Shown here: positions 19,258 to 27,574 of the stretch, one piece after another
Numbering within the stretch: position 1 is the first letter of the stretch
Layout: every line of letters starts with the position of its first letter
Origin: an uncultured Prevotellaceae bacterium
GTDB taxonomy: Bacteria > Bacteroidota > Bacteroidia > Bacteroidales > Bacteroidaceae
Direction of reading: 5' to 3'
Length of the DNA stretch: 43,371 nt
NCBI GenBank assembly: GCA_900316475.1
Contig: ONDA01000024.1
Span: 1-43,371 of the forward strand
Translations under genes and position numbers: made by a program
The notes under the pieces: model-generated
The model's database searches: none
Told to the model about the DNA's origin: nothing
The model's input: only the letters and a program-made list of their open reading frames with translations

Positions 19258-20877
19258 ATGAGAAATAGGTCGTTCAATCTGTTGTCGTTGTTTCTGGTGA
19301 TTTGTCTCGCCAGCACGTTGAGTTATGCCGCGAAGAAGCGGCCCCGTCGTGCTCCTCAGCAGCAGGATGAGCGCATCTACCTGGTCCATGCCGACGTGCT
19401 GCACTACGACCAGTGGAAGAATGCCGAAGCACAGATACTTAACGGTAAGGTGCAGTTTCGTCATAAAGGTGCTACGCTGAACTGCGACAGTGCCTACTTC
19501 TACGAGCGTAGCAACTCCTTCGAAGCCTTCGGTCATGTGAAGATGGTTCAGGGCGACACCCTCTCGTTGGTCAGCGAGTACGCCTTCTACGACGGTAATG
19601 ACGAGATGGCCATTGCCCGCCGCAATGTCGTGCTTAAGAACCGCGGTACGACCCTGTATACCGACAGTCTGAACTTCGACCGTCTGTATGACAACGCCTA
19701 TTTCTTCGAGGGCGGCAAGATGATTGACGGCGGTACGACCCTCGTCTCCGACTGGGGCGAGTACAACACCAAGTCGAAGGTTGCCGTCTTTAACTTCGAC
19801 GTGCGTATGCGCAACAAAGACATGTACCTCACCACCGACACCCTGTACTACGACACCCACAACTCCCAGGCCCGTATTGTCGGCCCTACCGACATCACCT
19901 CCGGTCGCAGCCATATCTACTCCGAGCGCGGCTACTACGACACGAAGCACGAGAGAGCCCGCCTGTTAGACCGTTCGGTGCTTACCAACGGCGGCAAGCG
20001 TCTCGTTGGCGACAGCATCTGGCACGATGAGAAGTTGGGGCTGAGCAAAGCTTACTATAACGTCGTCTTCACCGACACCGTGAACAACAACAAGCTCACC
20101 TGTAACTATGGCGAGTACGACGACCCCCGTGGCTATGCTATGTGTACCGACTCCGCCGTCGTCATGGACTTCTCGCAGCGTGACACCCTGTATATGCACG
20201 CCGACACCTTTAAGATCTACACCTTCAACATCAATACCGACTCCGTCTACCGCAAGATACACGCATATAATAAGGTACGCGCGTATCGTATTGATGTACA
20301 GGCCGTCTGCGACTCCCTTGTCTACAACTCGCAGGACTCCTGTATGACGATGTACCACGACCCTATCGTTTGGAACCAGCGGCAGCAGCTCGTCGGTGAG
20401 GAGATCCAAGTCTTTATGAAAGACTCCGTCATCGACCACGCCCACGTCGTCAACCAGGCCTTCTCCATCGAGCAGTTGCCCGACGGCGAGAACTATAACC
20501 AAGTGTCGTCGAAAGAGATGTTTGCCTTCTTTGAGAACAGGAACATCACTGAGGCACGCGCCAAGGACAACGTCCTCATCATCTACTACCCCGAGGACAG
20601 TGCCGACAGTTCGTTTATCGGTCTGAACTACACCGAGACCAGTGAGTTGCGTATGTTTATGGAGAACCGCAAGATGAAGAAGATCTGGATGCCCAAGGCT
20701 GAGGGCACCCTCTATCCGATGTCGCAGATTCCCCCTGACAAGAAACGGTTGGAAGGCTTCGCGTGGTTTGACTACGTCCGTCCCCTCTCTAAGGACGACA
20801 TCTTCGTCTGGCGTCCTAAGAAGGCAGGTACGGAGCTGAAGCCCCAGGCCAGCAGTCGTAAAAAGAAAAAATCATGA
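19258..20877 (+). CDS. OstA/LptA-like LPS transport protein
   Basis: A 539-residue exported protein, signal peptide about residues 1-24. The body consists of repeated short beta motifs such as LNCDSAYFYERSNSFEAFGHVKM and LYTDSLNFDR, characteristic of the OstA-like beta-jellyroll. In Bacteroidota such proteins are thought to bridge LPS from the inner to the outer membrane, which fits lptB elsewhere in the window. An in-frame GTG precedes the chosen ATG 19258 by one codon. The gene overlaps mutL by four bases (ATGA). Confidence 0.85.
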   Translation: MRNRSFNLLSLFLVICLASTLSYAAKKRPRRAPQQQDERIYLVHADVLHYDQWKNAEAQILNGKVQFRHKGATLNCDSAYFYERSNSFEAFGHVKMVQGDTLSLVSEYAFYDGNDEMAIARRNVVLKNRGTTLYTDSLNFDRLYDNAYFFEGGKMIDGGTTLVSDWGEYNTKSKVAVFNFDVRMRNKDMYLTTDTLYYDTHNSQARIVGPTDITSGRSHIYSERGYYDTKHERARLLDRSVLTNGGKRLVGDSIWHDEKLGLSKAYYNVVFTDTVNNNKLTCNYGEYDDPRGYAMCTDSAVVMDFSQRDTLYMHADTFKIYTFNINTDSVYRKIHAYNKVRAYRIDVQAVCDSLVYNSQDSCMTMYHDPIVWNQRQQLVGEEIQVFMKDSVIDHAHVVNQAFSIEQLPDGENYNQVSSKEMFAFFENRNITEARAKDNVLIIYYPEDSADSSFIGLNYTETSELRMFMENRKMKKIWMPKAEGTLYPMSQIPPDKKRLEGFAWFDYVRPLSKDDIFVWRPKKAGTELKPQASSRKKKKS

Positions 20878-22670
20878 GTGACGTCATCCAGCTCCTCCCC
20901 GATACCGTTGCCAACCAGATAGCGGCGGGAGAGGTCATCCAGCGACCGGCCTCCGTCATCAAGGAGCTGGTTGAGAACGCCGTCGATGCCGGTGCGCGGC
21001 ATATCGACGTCGTCGTCGTCGATGCCGGTCGTACCTCCATACAAGTCATCGACGACGGCAAGGGTATGTCAGAGACCGACGCCCGTCTGGCCTTTGAGCG
21101 CCATGCCACATCGAAGATCCGCAAGGCCGACGACCTCTTTGCCCTTCATACCATGGGCTTCCGCGGTGAGGCCCTGCCGTCCATTGCCGCTGTGGCACAG
21201 GTGGAACTGCTCACCCGCATGGCCGACGACGAGGTGGGCACCCGTCTTGTCATTGCCGCCTCGAAGGTTGTGAACCAGGAGCCCGTAGCCTGTCCCGTAG
21301 GCTGCAACTTCAAGGTAGAGAACCTCTTTTATAATGTCCCCGTCAGGCGTAAGTTCCTCAAGTCGAATACCACGGAGCTGAATAACATCCTCTCGGCCTT
21401 CGAGCGTATCGTCCTTGTCTACCCCGAGATAGCCTTCACCCTCCATTCCGGTAACAGCGAACTGATGAACCTGCGTAGCGGAAACCTCTTGCAACGCATC
21501 ACCGACGTCTTCGGCAAGCACTGCGCCCAGGACCTGCTGCCCGTCGAGGTGAAGACGGCCGTAGGCACCGTCAGCGGCTATGTCGGCAAACCCGAAGCCG
21601 CCAAGCGCAAGGGCGCCCGCCAGTTTCTCTTCGTCAACGGGCGCTATATGAAACACGCCTACTTCCACAAGGCAATCCTCTCGGCCTATGAGCGACTGAT
21701 AGGTGAGGGTACACAGCCTCCCTATCTGCTCTATTTCGATGTGGCCCCCGCCGACATCGATGTCAATATCCACCCCACGAAGACCGAGATTAAGTTTGAG
21801 AACGAGCAACCCCTCTGGCAGATTCTCGTGGCAGCCGTCAGAGATGCCCTTGGGCGGTTCTGCGACGTCCCCGCCATCGACTTCGACACCGAGGGCCGTC
21901 CCGACATTCCCGTCTACGACCCCCGCCGCGACGCTTTCGACGCCCCTCGTGTCACCTATAACCCGTCCTATAACCCCTTCAAGTCCGTCAACGACACCGT
22001 TGCAGCTTATCCCGGAAAGACAGAGACAGGCATCACCCGTATGGAAGAGCCGCCGGTACCCCCGACACTGTTTGATACCGCTGTCGAGACCCCGTCGCTC
22101 ATTTCCGAAAAGTCGCCCGTCCACTACCAATATAAAGGCCGCTACATCATGACTGCCGTCAAGTCAGGCCTGATGATTGTCGACCAGTACCGTGCCTCCC
22201 TCCGCATCCTCTACGAGAAGTACCGCACGCAGACCGCCGACCACACGATGGCGTCCCAGCGTGTCCTCTTCCCCGAGGCTGTCGTCTTCTCGCAGGCAGA
22301 TGCCGCCCGTTTGGAGACCGTCCTGCCCCAACTGTCGGCTATGGGGTTCGAGCTGACCTCCCTCGGTGGCGGCAGCTATGCCGTCAACGCCATCCCCGCC
22401 GGCATTGATGGAGACCCTGTCGCCCTGGTGCGGTCCATCGTCAGCGATAGCGACCGTCAGGGCAGTCCCAGCATGACGACCGCTGCCGACCAACTGGCCC
22501 TGAACCTGGCCCGTGCCACCGCCGTCCCCTACGGACAGCTGTTGTCGAATGAGGAGATGGAGGGGCTTATCAACCAACTTTTTGCCTGCAACAATGTCAA
22601 CTATACCCCCGACGGACGTGCCATCCTGTGCATCTTTCCTCAGACCGATATCGAACAATTACTGGGATGA
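20874..22670 (+). CDS. mutL: DNA mismatch repair protein MutL
   Basis: Mismatch repair ATPase, 598 residues. The N-terminal GHKL motifs are intact: ELVENAVDAGA, DDGKGM, TSKI and GFRGEAL. The C-terminal domain is unusual: the place of the endonuclease motif DQHA(x)2E(x)4E reads DQYRASLRILYE from Asp437, lacking the His and the first Glu. Near the end, YTPDGRA stands where a CPHGRP-like motif is expected. Dimerisation is probably kept, but nicking activity is doubtful. No mutH is present in the window. It overlaps the upstream gene by four bases. Confidence 0.94.
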   Translation: MSDVIQLLPDTVANQIAAGEVIQRPASVIKELVENAVDAGARHIDVVVVDAGRTSIQVIDDGKGMSETDARLAFERHATSKIRKADDLFALHTMGFRGEALPSIAAVAQVELLTRMADDEVGTRLVIAASKVVNQEPVACPVGCNFKVENLFYNVPVRRKFLKSNTTELNNILSAFERIVLVYPEIAFTLHSGNSELMNLRSGNLLQRITDVFGKHCAQDLLPVEVKTAVGTVSGYVGKPEAAKRKGARQFLFVNGRYMKHAYFHKAILSAYERLIGEGTQPPYLLYFDVAPADIDVNIHPTKTEIKFENEQPLWQILVAAVRDALGRFCDVPAIDFDTEGRPDIPVYDPRRDAFDAPRVTYNPSYNPFKSVNDTVAAYPGKTETGITRMEEPPVPPTLFDTAVETPSLISEKSPVHYQYKGRYIMTAVKSGLMIVDQYRASLRILYEKYRTQTADHTMASQRVLFPEAVVFSQADAARLETVLPQLSAMGFELTSLGGGSYAVNAIPAGIDGDPVALVRSIVSDSDRQGSPSMTTAADQLALNLARATAVPYGQLLSNEEMEGLINQLFACNNVNYTPDGRAILCIFPQTDIEQLLG

Positions 22671-22692
22671 TTGTAAAAAAACTGCGAAAAAA

Positions 22693-22724
22693 TTTGGCGG
22701 TTACGGGAAAAAGTATTACCTTTG
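22693..22724 (+). promoter_or_regulatory. Promoter of tRNA-Val
   Basis: TTTG at 22693-22696, a 20-bp spacer and TACCTTTG at 22717-22724, 19 bases before the tRNA 5' end. Confidence 0.8.
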
Positions 22725-22743
22725 CACCCGCTAACACGAAAGA

Positions 22744-22818
22744 GGGCGCTTAGCTCAGCTGGTTTAGAGCATCTGCCTTACAAGCAGAGGGTCGGCGGTT
22801 CGAATCCGTCAGCGCCCA
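22744..22818 (+). tRNA. tRNA-Val(TAC)
   Basis: Full cloverleaf: acceptor GGGCGCT paired with AGCGCCC, a D-arm, an anticodon stem TCTGC/GCAGA with loop CTTACAA (anticodon TAC, 22779-22781) and a T-arm with GGTTCGAATCC. The CCA end is not encoded. Confidence 0.95.
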
Positions 22819-22837
22819 CGAAGTTATAGAGAAAGTG

Positions 22838-22863
22838 CCGCAGCCCATGAGCTGCGGTTTTAA
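22838..22863 (+). terminator. Terminator after tRNA-Val
   Basis: A 7-bp stem CCGCAGC/GCTGCGG with a 6-base loop, followed by four T residues. Confidence 0.65.
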
Positions 22864-22899
22864 GTTTGCGCAAATAGTAAGGATAGTTAATTATCGACA

Positions 22900-24258
22900 A
22901 TGGATTTAAATGTATTGACAGCCATCTCGCCTATTGATGGCCGCTATCGTGGTAAGACAGAAGCCTTGGCCGGGTATTTTTCAGAATACGCCCTCATACG
23001 CTACCGTGTGCGTGTAGAGATAGAGTATTTCATTGCACTCTGTGAGCTGCCTTTACCACAACTTCAGGAATTTGACCATAGCCTTTTTGAACCGCTTCGC
23101 GACATCTACCGCCAGTTCACGGTGGCCGATGCCCAGCGCGTCAAGGATATAGAAAAAGTGACGAACCACGACGTGAAGGCCGTGGAGTACTTCATCAAGG
23201 AGCGTATCGACGCTTCTTTGGTCTCCGCAGGTTTCCCGACGGCCTGCAAGGAGTTCATTCACTTCGGTCTGACCTCCCAGGATATCAACAACACCAGTGT
23301 TCCCCTCTCCGTGAAGGAGGCTTTGGAGCAGGTCTACTACCCCCTCGTCGAAGAGCTTATCGAACAGCTCCATGACTATGCCGAGGAGTGGAAGAACATT
23401 CCCATGCTGGCCAAGACCCACGGTCAGCCCGCATCGCCCACCCGTCTTGGCAAGGAGGTGATGGTCTATGTCTACCGCCTTGAAGAGCAGCTTCGCGGAC
23501 TGAAGGAACTGCCTGTCACGGCGAAGTTCGGCGGGGCTACCGGCAACTTCAACGCCCACCATGTGGCCTATCCGCAGTACGACTGGCGGGAGTTCGGCAA
23601 TGCCTTCGTCGCCGACAAGCTCGGCCTGGAGCGTGAGCAGTATACCACGCAGATCAGCAACTACGACTGGCTCGGCGCCATCTTCGACGCCATGCGCCGT
23701 ATCAACACCATCGTCATCGACCTCTGCCGCGACTTCTGGATGTATATCTCCATGGACTACTTCAAACAGAAGATCAAGGCCGGCGAGGTGGGCTCCAGTG
23801 CCATGCCCCATAAGGTGAACCCCATCGACTACGAGAACGCTGAAGGTAACCTCGGCATCGCCAATGCCATCCTGCAGTTCCTCGCTGCCAAGCTGCCCGT
23901 CAGCCGTCTGCAGCGCGACCTGACGGACTCCACCGTCCTGCGTAATGTCGGTGTGCCGATGGGCCATGCCGTCATCGCCTTCCAGAGTGCGCTCAAGGGT
24001 CTGCGCAAGCTCATCCTCAACGAGCAGAAACTGCAGGAAGACCTTGACAACACGTGGGCCGTTGTGGCCGAGGGCATCCAGACCATCCTGCGCCGTGAGG
24101 CCTATCCCAACCCCTATGAGACCCTGAAGGCATTAACCCGAACCAACGAGAAGATGACCGCCGAGACAATCGCGCAGTTTATTGATACACTTGAAGTTAG
24201 CGATGCCGTGAAGGCCGAGCTGCACGCCATAACACCCGCCACGTATACCGGCATCTGA
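22900..24258 (+). CDS. purB: Adenylosuccinate lyase
   Basis: Cleaves SAICAR and adenylosuccinate in purine and AMP synthesis. The 452-residue protein carries the fumarase/ASL superfamily signature SSAMPHKVNPIDYENAEGN (about 289-307), the N-terminal SPIDGRYRGKTE, and KTHGQPASPTRLGKE for substrate binding. Length is standard. No promoter of its own is obvious after the tRNA terminator. Confidence 0.96.
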   Translation: MDLNVLTAISPIDGRYRGKTEALAGYFSEYALIRYRVRVEIEYFIALCELPLPQLQEFDHSLFEPLRDIYRQFTVADAQRVKDIEKVTNHDVKAVEYFIKERIDASLVSAGFPTACKEFIHFGLTSQDINNTSVPLSVKEALEQVYYPLVEELIEQLHDYAEEWKNIPMLAKTHGQPASPTRLGKEVMVYVYRLEEQLRGLKELPVTAKFGGATGNFNAHHVAYPQYDWREFGNAFVADKLGLEREQYTTQISNYDWLGAIFDAMRRINTIVIDLCRDFWMYISMDYFKQKIKAGEVGSSAMPHKVNPIDYENAEGNLGIANAILQFLAAKLPVSRLQRDLTDSTVLRNVGVPMGHAVIAFQSALKGLRKLILNEQKLQEDLDNTWAVVAEGIQTILRREAYPNPYETLKALTRTNEKMTAETIAQFIDTLEVSDAVKAELHAITPATYTGI

Positions 24259-24299
24259 GGTTGTGGAGACGACACGAACAATATTTAAAAATAGATAAA

Positions 24300-25691
24300 A
24301 TGGATTTCGAGAACGAAAAGAAATTTGATGAGAAACCTGCCACAGAACAGAACACAGGCAGCCGCGAAGGCTATCCCCAGGCAGGTGATGGTTTTCAGCG
24401 TGACTACCGCGGGCGTTCACCACGTCCCCGTATCCACACCGGGCAGCGTCCCTCCTATAACAGCAGCGACCGCCCCAGTTACAACCGACAGAACAGCGAC
24501 GAGAGCGGTTTCCGTCCCGAAGGTTTCGGCGCCGGACTTCAGCAGAGCAGCATGAGCCGTCAGCCAGGCGGTTACCGTCCCCGTAACAACTATAACAGCC
24601 AGGGTGGCTACCAGCCGCGTCAGCCGCAGGGTGGCTACCGTCCCCGCTACGGCCAGGAAGGTGGCCAGGGTGGCTACCAGCCCCGTCAGCAGCAGGGCGG
24701 CTATCGTCCTCGCTATAACCAGGATGGCGACATGGGTGGCTACCAGCCCCGTCAGCAGCAGGGTGGCTATCAGCCCCGTCAGGGTGGCTACCAGCATCGT
24801 CCCTCCTACGGCAACAAGCCCTACCAGCAGTATGGCCAGAAGCCTTATGGTCAGAAGGGACAGTATGGCCAGAAGCCCTACGGCAAGCGTCCCCGCACGG
24901 CCAACTACGATCCCAATGCCAAGTACTCTATGAAGAAACGCATTGAGTATAAGGAGATTAACTATGATCCCAACGAGCCGCTGCGTCTGAACAAGTTCCT
25001 CGCCAATGCCGGCGTTTGCAGCCGTCGCGAGGCCGACGAGTTCATCCAGGCAGGCGTCGTCACCGTCAACGGACAGGTGGTCACCGAGCTGGGCACGAAG
25101 ATTCTGCGTACCGACGAGGTGCGTTTCCACGACCAGCCCGTCAATCTGGAGAAGAAGGTCTATGTGCTGCTCAACAAGCCGAAGGACTACGTCACCACCA
25201 GTGACGACCCCCAGCAGCGTAAGACCGTCATGGATCTGGTGAAGAACGCCTGCCCCGAGCGCATCTACCCTGTAGGCCGTCTCGACCGCAACACCACGGG
25301 TGTGCTCCTGCTCACCAACGATGGTGACCTGGCTTCGAAGCTGACCCATCCTAAGTACTTGAAAAAGAAGATATACCACGTCTATCTCGACAAGAATGTC
25401 ACCGCTCACGACCTGACGCAGATTGCCGAGGGTATCCAGTTGGAGGATGGCGAGATCAAGGCCGACGACGTGCAGTATGCCGACGCCATCGACAAGAAGC
25501 AGGTGGGCATAGAGATCCACTCTGGCAAGAACCGCATCGTCCGCCGTATCTTCGAGAGCCTCGGCTACAGGGTCCTCAAGCTCGACCGCGTGCAGTTTGC
25601 CGGACTGACGAAGAAGAACCTGCGTCGTGGTGACTGGCGCTATCTCACCGAGGAAGAAGTTGACCGTTTGAGAATGGGTGCTTATGAGTAA
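24300..25691 (+). CDS. rluB: RluB/RsuA-type pseudouridine synthase with repetitive N-terminal tail
   Basis: A 463-residue rRNA pseudouridine synthase. The last ~250 residues hold the S4 RNA-binding domain (about 222-280, LNKFLANAGVCSRREADEFI) and the catalytic domain with GRLDRNTTG (Asp329). The first ~200 residues are a disordered tail rich in Gly, Tyr, Gln, Arg and Pro, built from GGYQPRQ-like repeats and then QYGQKPYG repeats. The in-frame upstream TTG at 24261 is less likely than ATG 24300. The target base (probably 23S rRNA) is inferred from the family. Confidence 0.9.
   Translation: MDFENEKKFDEKPATEQNTGSREGYPQAGDGFQRDYRGRSPRPRIHTGQRPSYNSSDRPSYNRQNSDESGFRPEGFGAGLQQSSMSRQPGGYRPRNNYNSQGGYQPRQPQGGYRPRYGQEGGQGGYQPRQQQGGYRPRYNQDGDMGGYQPRQQQGGYQPRQGGYQHRPSYGNKPYQQYGQKPYGQKGQYGQKPYGKRPRTANYDPNAKYSMKKRIEYKEINYDPNEPLRLNKFLANAGVCSRREADEFIQAGVVTVNGQVVTELGTKILRTDEVRFHDQPVNLEKKVYVLLNKPKDYVTTSDDPQQRKTVMDLVKNACPERIYPVGRLDRNTTGVLLLTNDGDLASKLTHPKYLKKKIYHVYLDKNVTAHDLTQIAEGIQLEDGEIKADDVQYADAIDKKQVGIEIHSGKNRIVRRIFESLGYRVLKLDRVQFAGLTKKNLRRGDWRYLTEEEVDRLRMGAYE
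24600..24796 (+). repeat. Coding minisatellite in the pseudouridine synthase tail
   Basis: Repeated units with the core GGTGGCTACCAGCC encode the GGYQPR/GGYRPR motif about seven times. Units vary in length (24-48 bases), so copy number may vary between strains. Confidence 0.8.
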
Positions 25692-25700
25692 AGTTCAGAA

Positions 25701-25721
25701 TGTCGCTATGGCATAGCGACA
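25701..25721 (+). other. Perfect hairpin between rluB and asnS
   Basis: A 9-bp stem (TGTCGCTAT with ATAGCGACA) with a 3-base loop fills half of the 48-base gap between the genes. There is no T-run, so it may be a processing or stability element rather than a terminator. Confidence 0.6.
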
Positions 25722-25739
25722 AACAAAAGAAGAAGAACA

Positions 25740-27191
25740 ATGAAACGAACAAGGATTATAGACGTACTGAAAAGTACTGAATATGGCAAGGAGGTTTGTG
25801 TGAAGGGCTGGGTGCGTACCCACCGCTCTTCCAAGGCTGTCGACTTCATTGCCTTGAACGATGGTTCTACTATCAAGAACATGCAGATTGTCGTTGATCC
25901 TGCCAAGTTCGACGAAGAACTGCTGAAGCAGATCACCACCGGCGCCTGCATCTGTGCCGTCGGCACACTCGTTGAGAGTCAAGGCGCCGGACAGAGCAGT
26001 GAGATTCAGGCCACCGCCTTGGAGATTTACGGTCTCTGTGGCAACGACTACCCGATGCAGAAGAAGGGACAGTCGTTTGAGGCTATGCGCAAGAACGCCC
26101 ACATGCGTCTGCGTACCAATACCTTCGGCGCCGTGATGCGCATCCGCCACAATATGGCGATGGCCATCCACACCTATTTCCACGAGCATGGCTTCTACTA
26201 TTTCCACACGCCGCTCATCACCGCCAGCGACTGTGAGGGTGCCGGCAATATGTTCCAGGTGACCACGAAGAACCTCTACGACCTGAAGAAGGACGAGAGC
26301 GGGAAGATTATCTACGACGATGACTTCTTCGGTGAGCAGACCTCGCTGACCGTCAGTGGCCAGCTTGAAGGCGAGCTTGGTGCTACGGCCCTCGGTGCTA
26401 TCTACACCTTCGGTCCGACGTTCCGTGCCGAGAACAGCAATACCCCCCGTCACCTCGCTGAGTTCTGGATGGTGGAGCCCGAGGTGGCCTTCCTCGACCA
26501 GGAGGAACTGATGGACCTTGAGGAGGACTTCATCAAGTACTGCGTCCGCTGGGCCCTTGACCACTGCAAGGACGACCTCGAGTTCTTGAACAAGATGATT
26601 GACAAGACCCTCATCGACCGTCTCGAAGGCGTGCTGAAGGACACCTTCGTCCGTCTGCCCTATACCGAGGGCATCAACATCCTGCAGGAAGCCATCAAGA
26701 ACGGTAAGAAGTTCGAGTTCCCCTGCAACTGGGGCGACGACCTGGCCAGCGAGCACGAGCGCTACCTCGTGGAAGAGCATTTCAAGAAGCCCGTCATCAT
26801 GACCGACTATCCGCGGGCGTTCAAGTCGTTCTATATGAAGCAGAACGAGCCGGCCCAGACGGGGGAACCGTCTGGTGCGAGCGTTGGTTATAAGGGCGCT
26901 GTAGCTCCCGGTCCGACGATGCAGGGCACTGACGTGCTGTTCCCGCAGATCGGTGAGATTATCGGCGGTTCCGTCCGTGAGGAGAGCTATGACAAACTGA
27001 TGGGCGAGATCGACCGCCGACAGATGGACAAGACCCATCTCTGGTGGTATATCGACACCCGCCGCTGGGGCTCTTGCCCCCATGCCGGTTTCGGTCTTGG
27101 CTTCGAACGTCTCATCCTGTTTGTCACCGGTATGCAGAACATTCGTGACGTCATTCCGTTCCCGCGCACACCAAAATCTGCAGAATTTTGA
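25740..27191 (+). CDS. asnS: Asparaginyl-tRNA synthetase
   Basis: Class II aminoacyl-tRNA synthetase charging tRNA-Asn, 483 residues. The N-terminal OB-fold anticodon-binding domain starts with [23 protein letters not shown]. Motif 2 is [21 protein letters not shown], which is AsnRS-like, and motif 3 is GFGLGFERL near the end. Length is somewhat above E. coli (466), as in other Bacteroidota. No promoter is visible in the short gap from rluB. Confidence 0.96.
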   Translation: MKRTRIIDVLKSTEYGKEVCVKGWVRTHRSSKAVDFIALNDGSTIKNMQIVVDPAKFDEELLKQITTGACICAVGTLVESQGAGQSSEIQATALEIYGLCGNDYPMQKKGQSFEAMRKNAHMRLRTNTFGAVMRIRHNMAMAIHTYFHEHGFYYFHTPLITASDCEGAGNMFQVTTKNLYDLKKDESGKIIYDDDFFGEQTSLTVSGQLEGELGATALGAIYTFGPTFRAENSNTPRHLAEFWMVEPEVAFLDQEELMDLEEDFIKYCVRWALDHCKDDLEFLNKMIDKTLIDRLEGVLKDTFVRLPYTEGINILQEAIKNGKKFEFPCNWGDDLASEHERYLVEEHFKKPVIMTDYPRAFKSFYMKQNEPAQTGEPSGASVGYKGAVAPGPTMQGTDVLFPQIGEIIGGSVREESYDKLMGEIDRRQMDKTHLWWYIDTRRWGSCPHAGFGLGFERLILFVTGMQNIRDVIPFPRTPKSAEF

Positions 27192-27207
27192 AAAAAAAAT
27201 CACAAAG

Positions 27208-27240
27208 TTGTAGGTTTTTACAAAAAAATCATTACCTTTG
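27208..27240 (+). promoter_or_regulatory. First promoter after asnS
   Basis: TTG at 27208-27210, a 22-bp spacer and TACCTTTG at 27233-27240. No protein gene follows for more than 300 bases. Confidence 0.55.
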
Positions 27241-27440
27241 CAACTTGAAAAATAACAAAAGGCCGCGCCACCTTATTATATATATAGGGACAACGCCGAT
27301 AGTCATTAACAAAAACGTATTGCCTATGAAGAGAGACCTCGTAAATAATCAAAAAAACGGGTTAAAAACGTTAAAATGACGGCAGAACGCTGGTTCCTGC
27401 TCAACTTTTTGGGCTTTTTTCGAAAAAAAATCGGAAATTG
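27241..27440 (+). ncRNA. Candidate small RNA or long leader
   Basis: Part of the gene-free stretch 27192-27574. It follows a good promoter, lacks a convincing ORF (only a 17-codon frame at 27326-27379) and is A-rich apart from a GGCCGCGCC patch. No strong terminator is seen. It could be a separate small RNA or the distal leader of the large lipoprotein gene. Confidence 0.25.
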
Positions 27441-27472
27441 TTTGCAAGTTTTCAGATTTATATCTATATTTG
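27441..27472 (+). promoter_or_regulatory. Promoter of the large surface lipoprotein gene
   Basis: TTTG at 27441-27444, an exact 20-bp spacer and TATATTTG at 27465-27472. A leader of about 100 bases precedes the ATG, ending in a very AT-rich segment that should stay unpaired, as in highly translated Bacteroidota genes. Confidence 0.75.
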
Positions 27473-27574
27473 CACCAAAAATGTTGCTCTGCGCAGGAGT
27501 TACAGCGGAAAATTGAGAGAAAAGAACAAGTAAAAACATTCTATATTTTTATTTAATTTAAATTTTTTAATCGT

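Noticed and set aside
27188-27379. A 63-codon frame after asnS
   Set aside because: It begins inside the asnS stop region, spans the promoter and has lysine/asparagine-rich composition of AT-rich noncoding DNA; only a 17-codon internal frame has an ATG.
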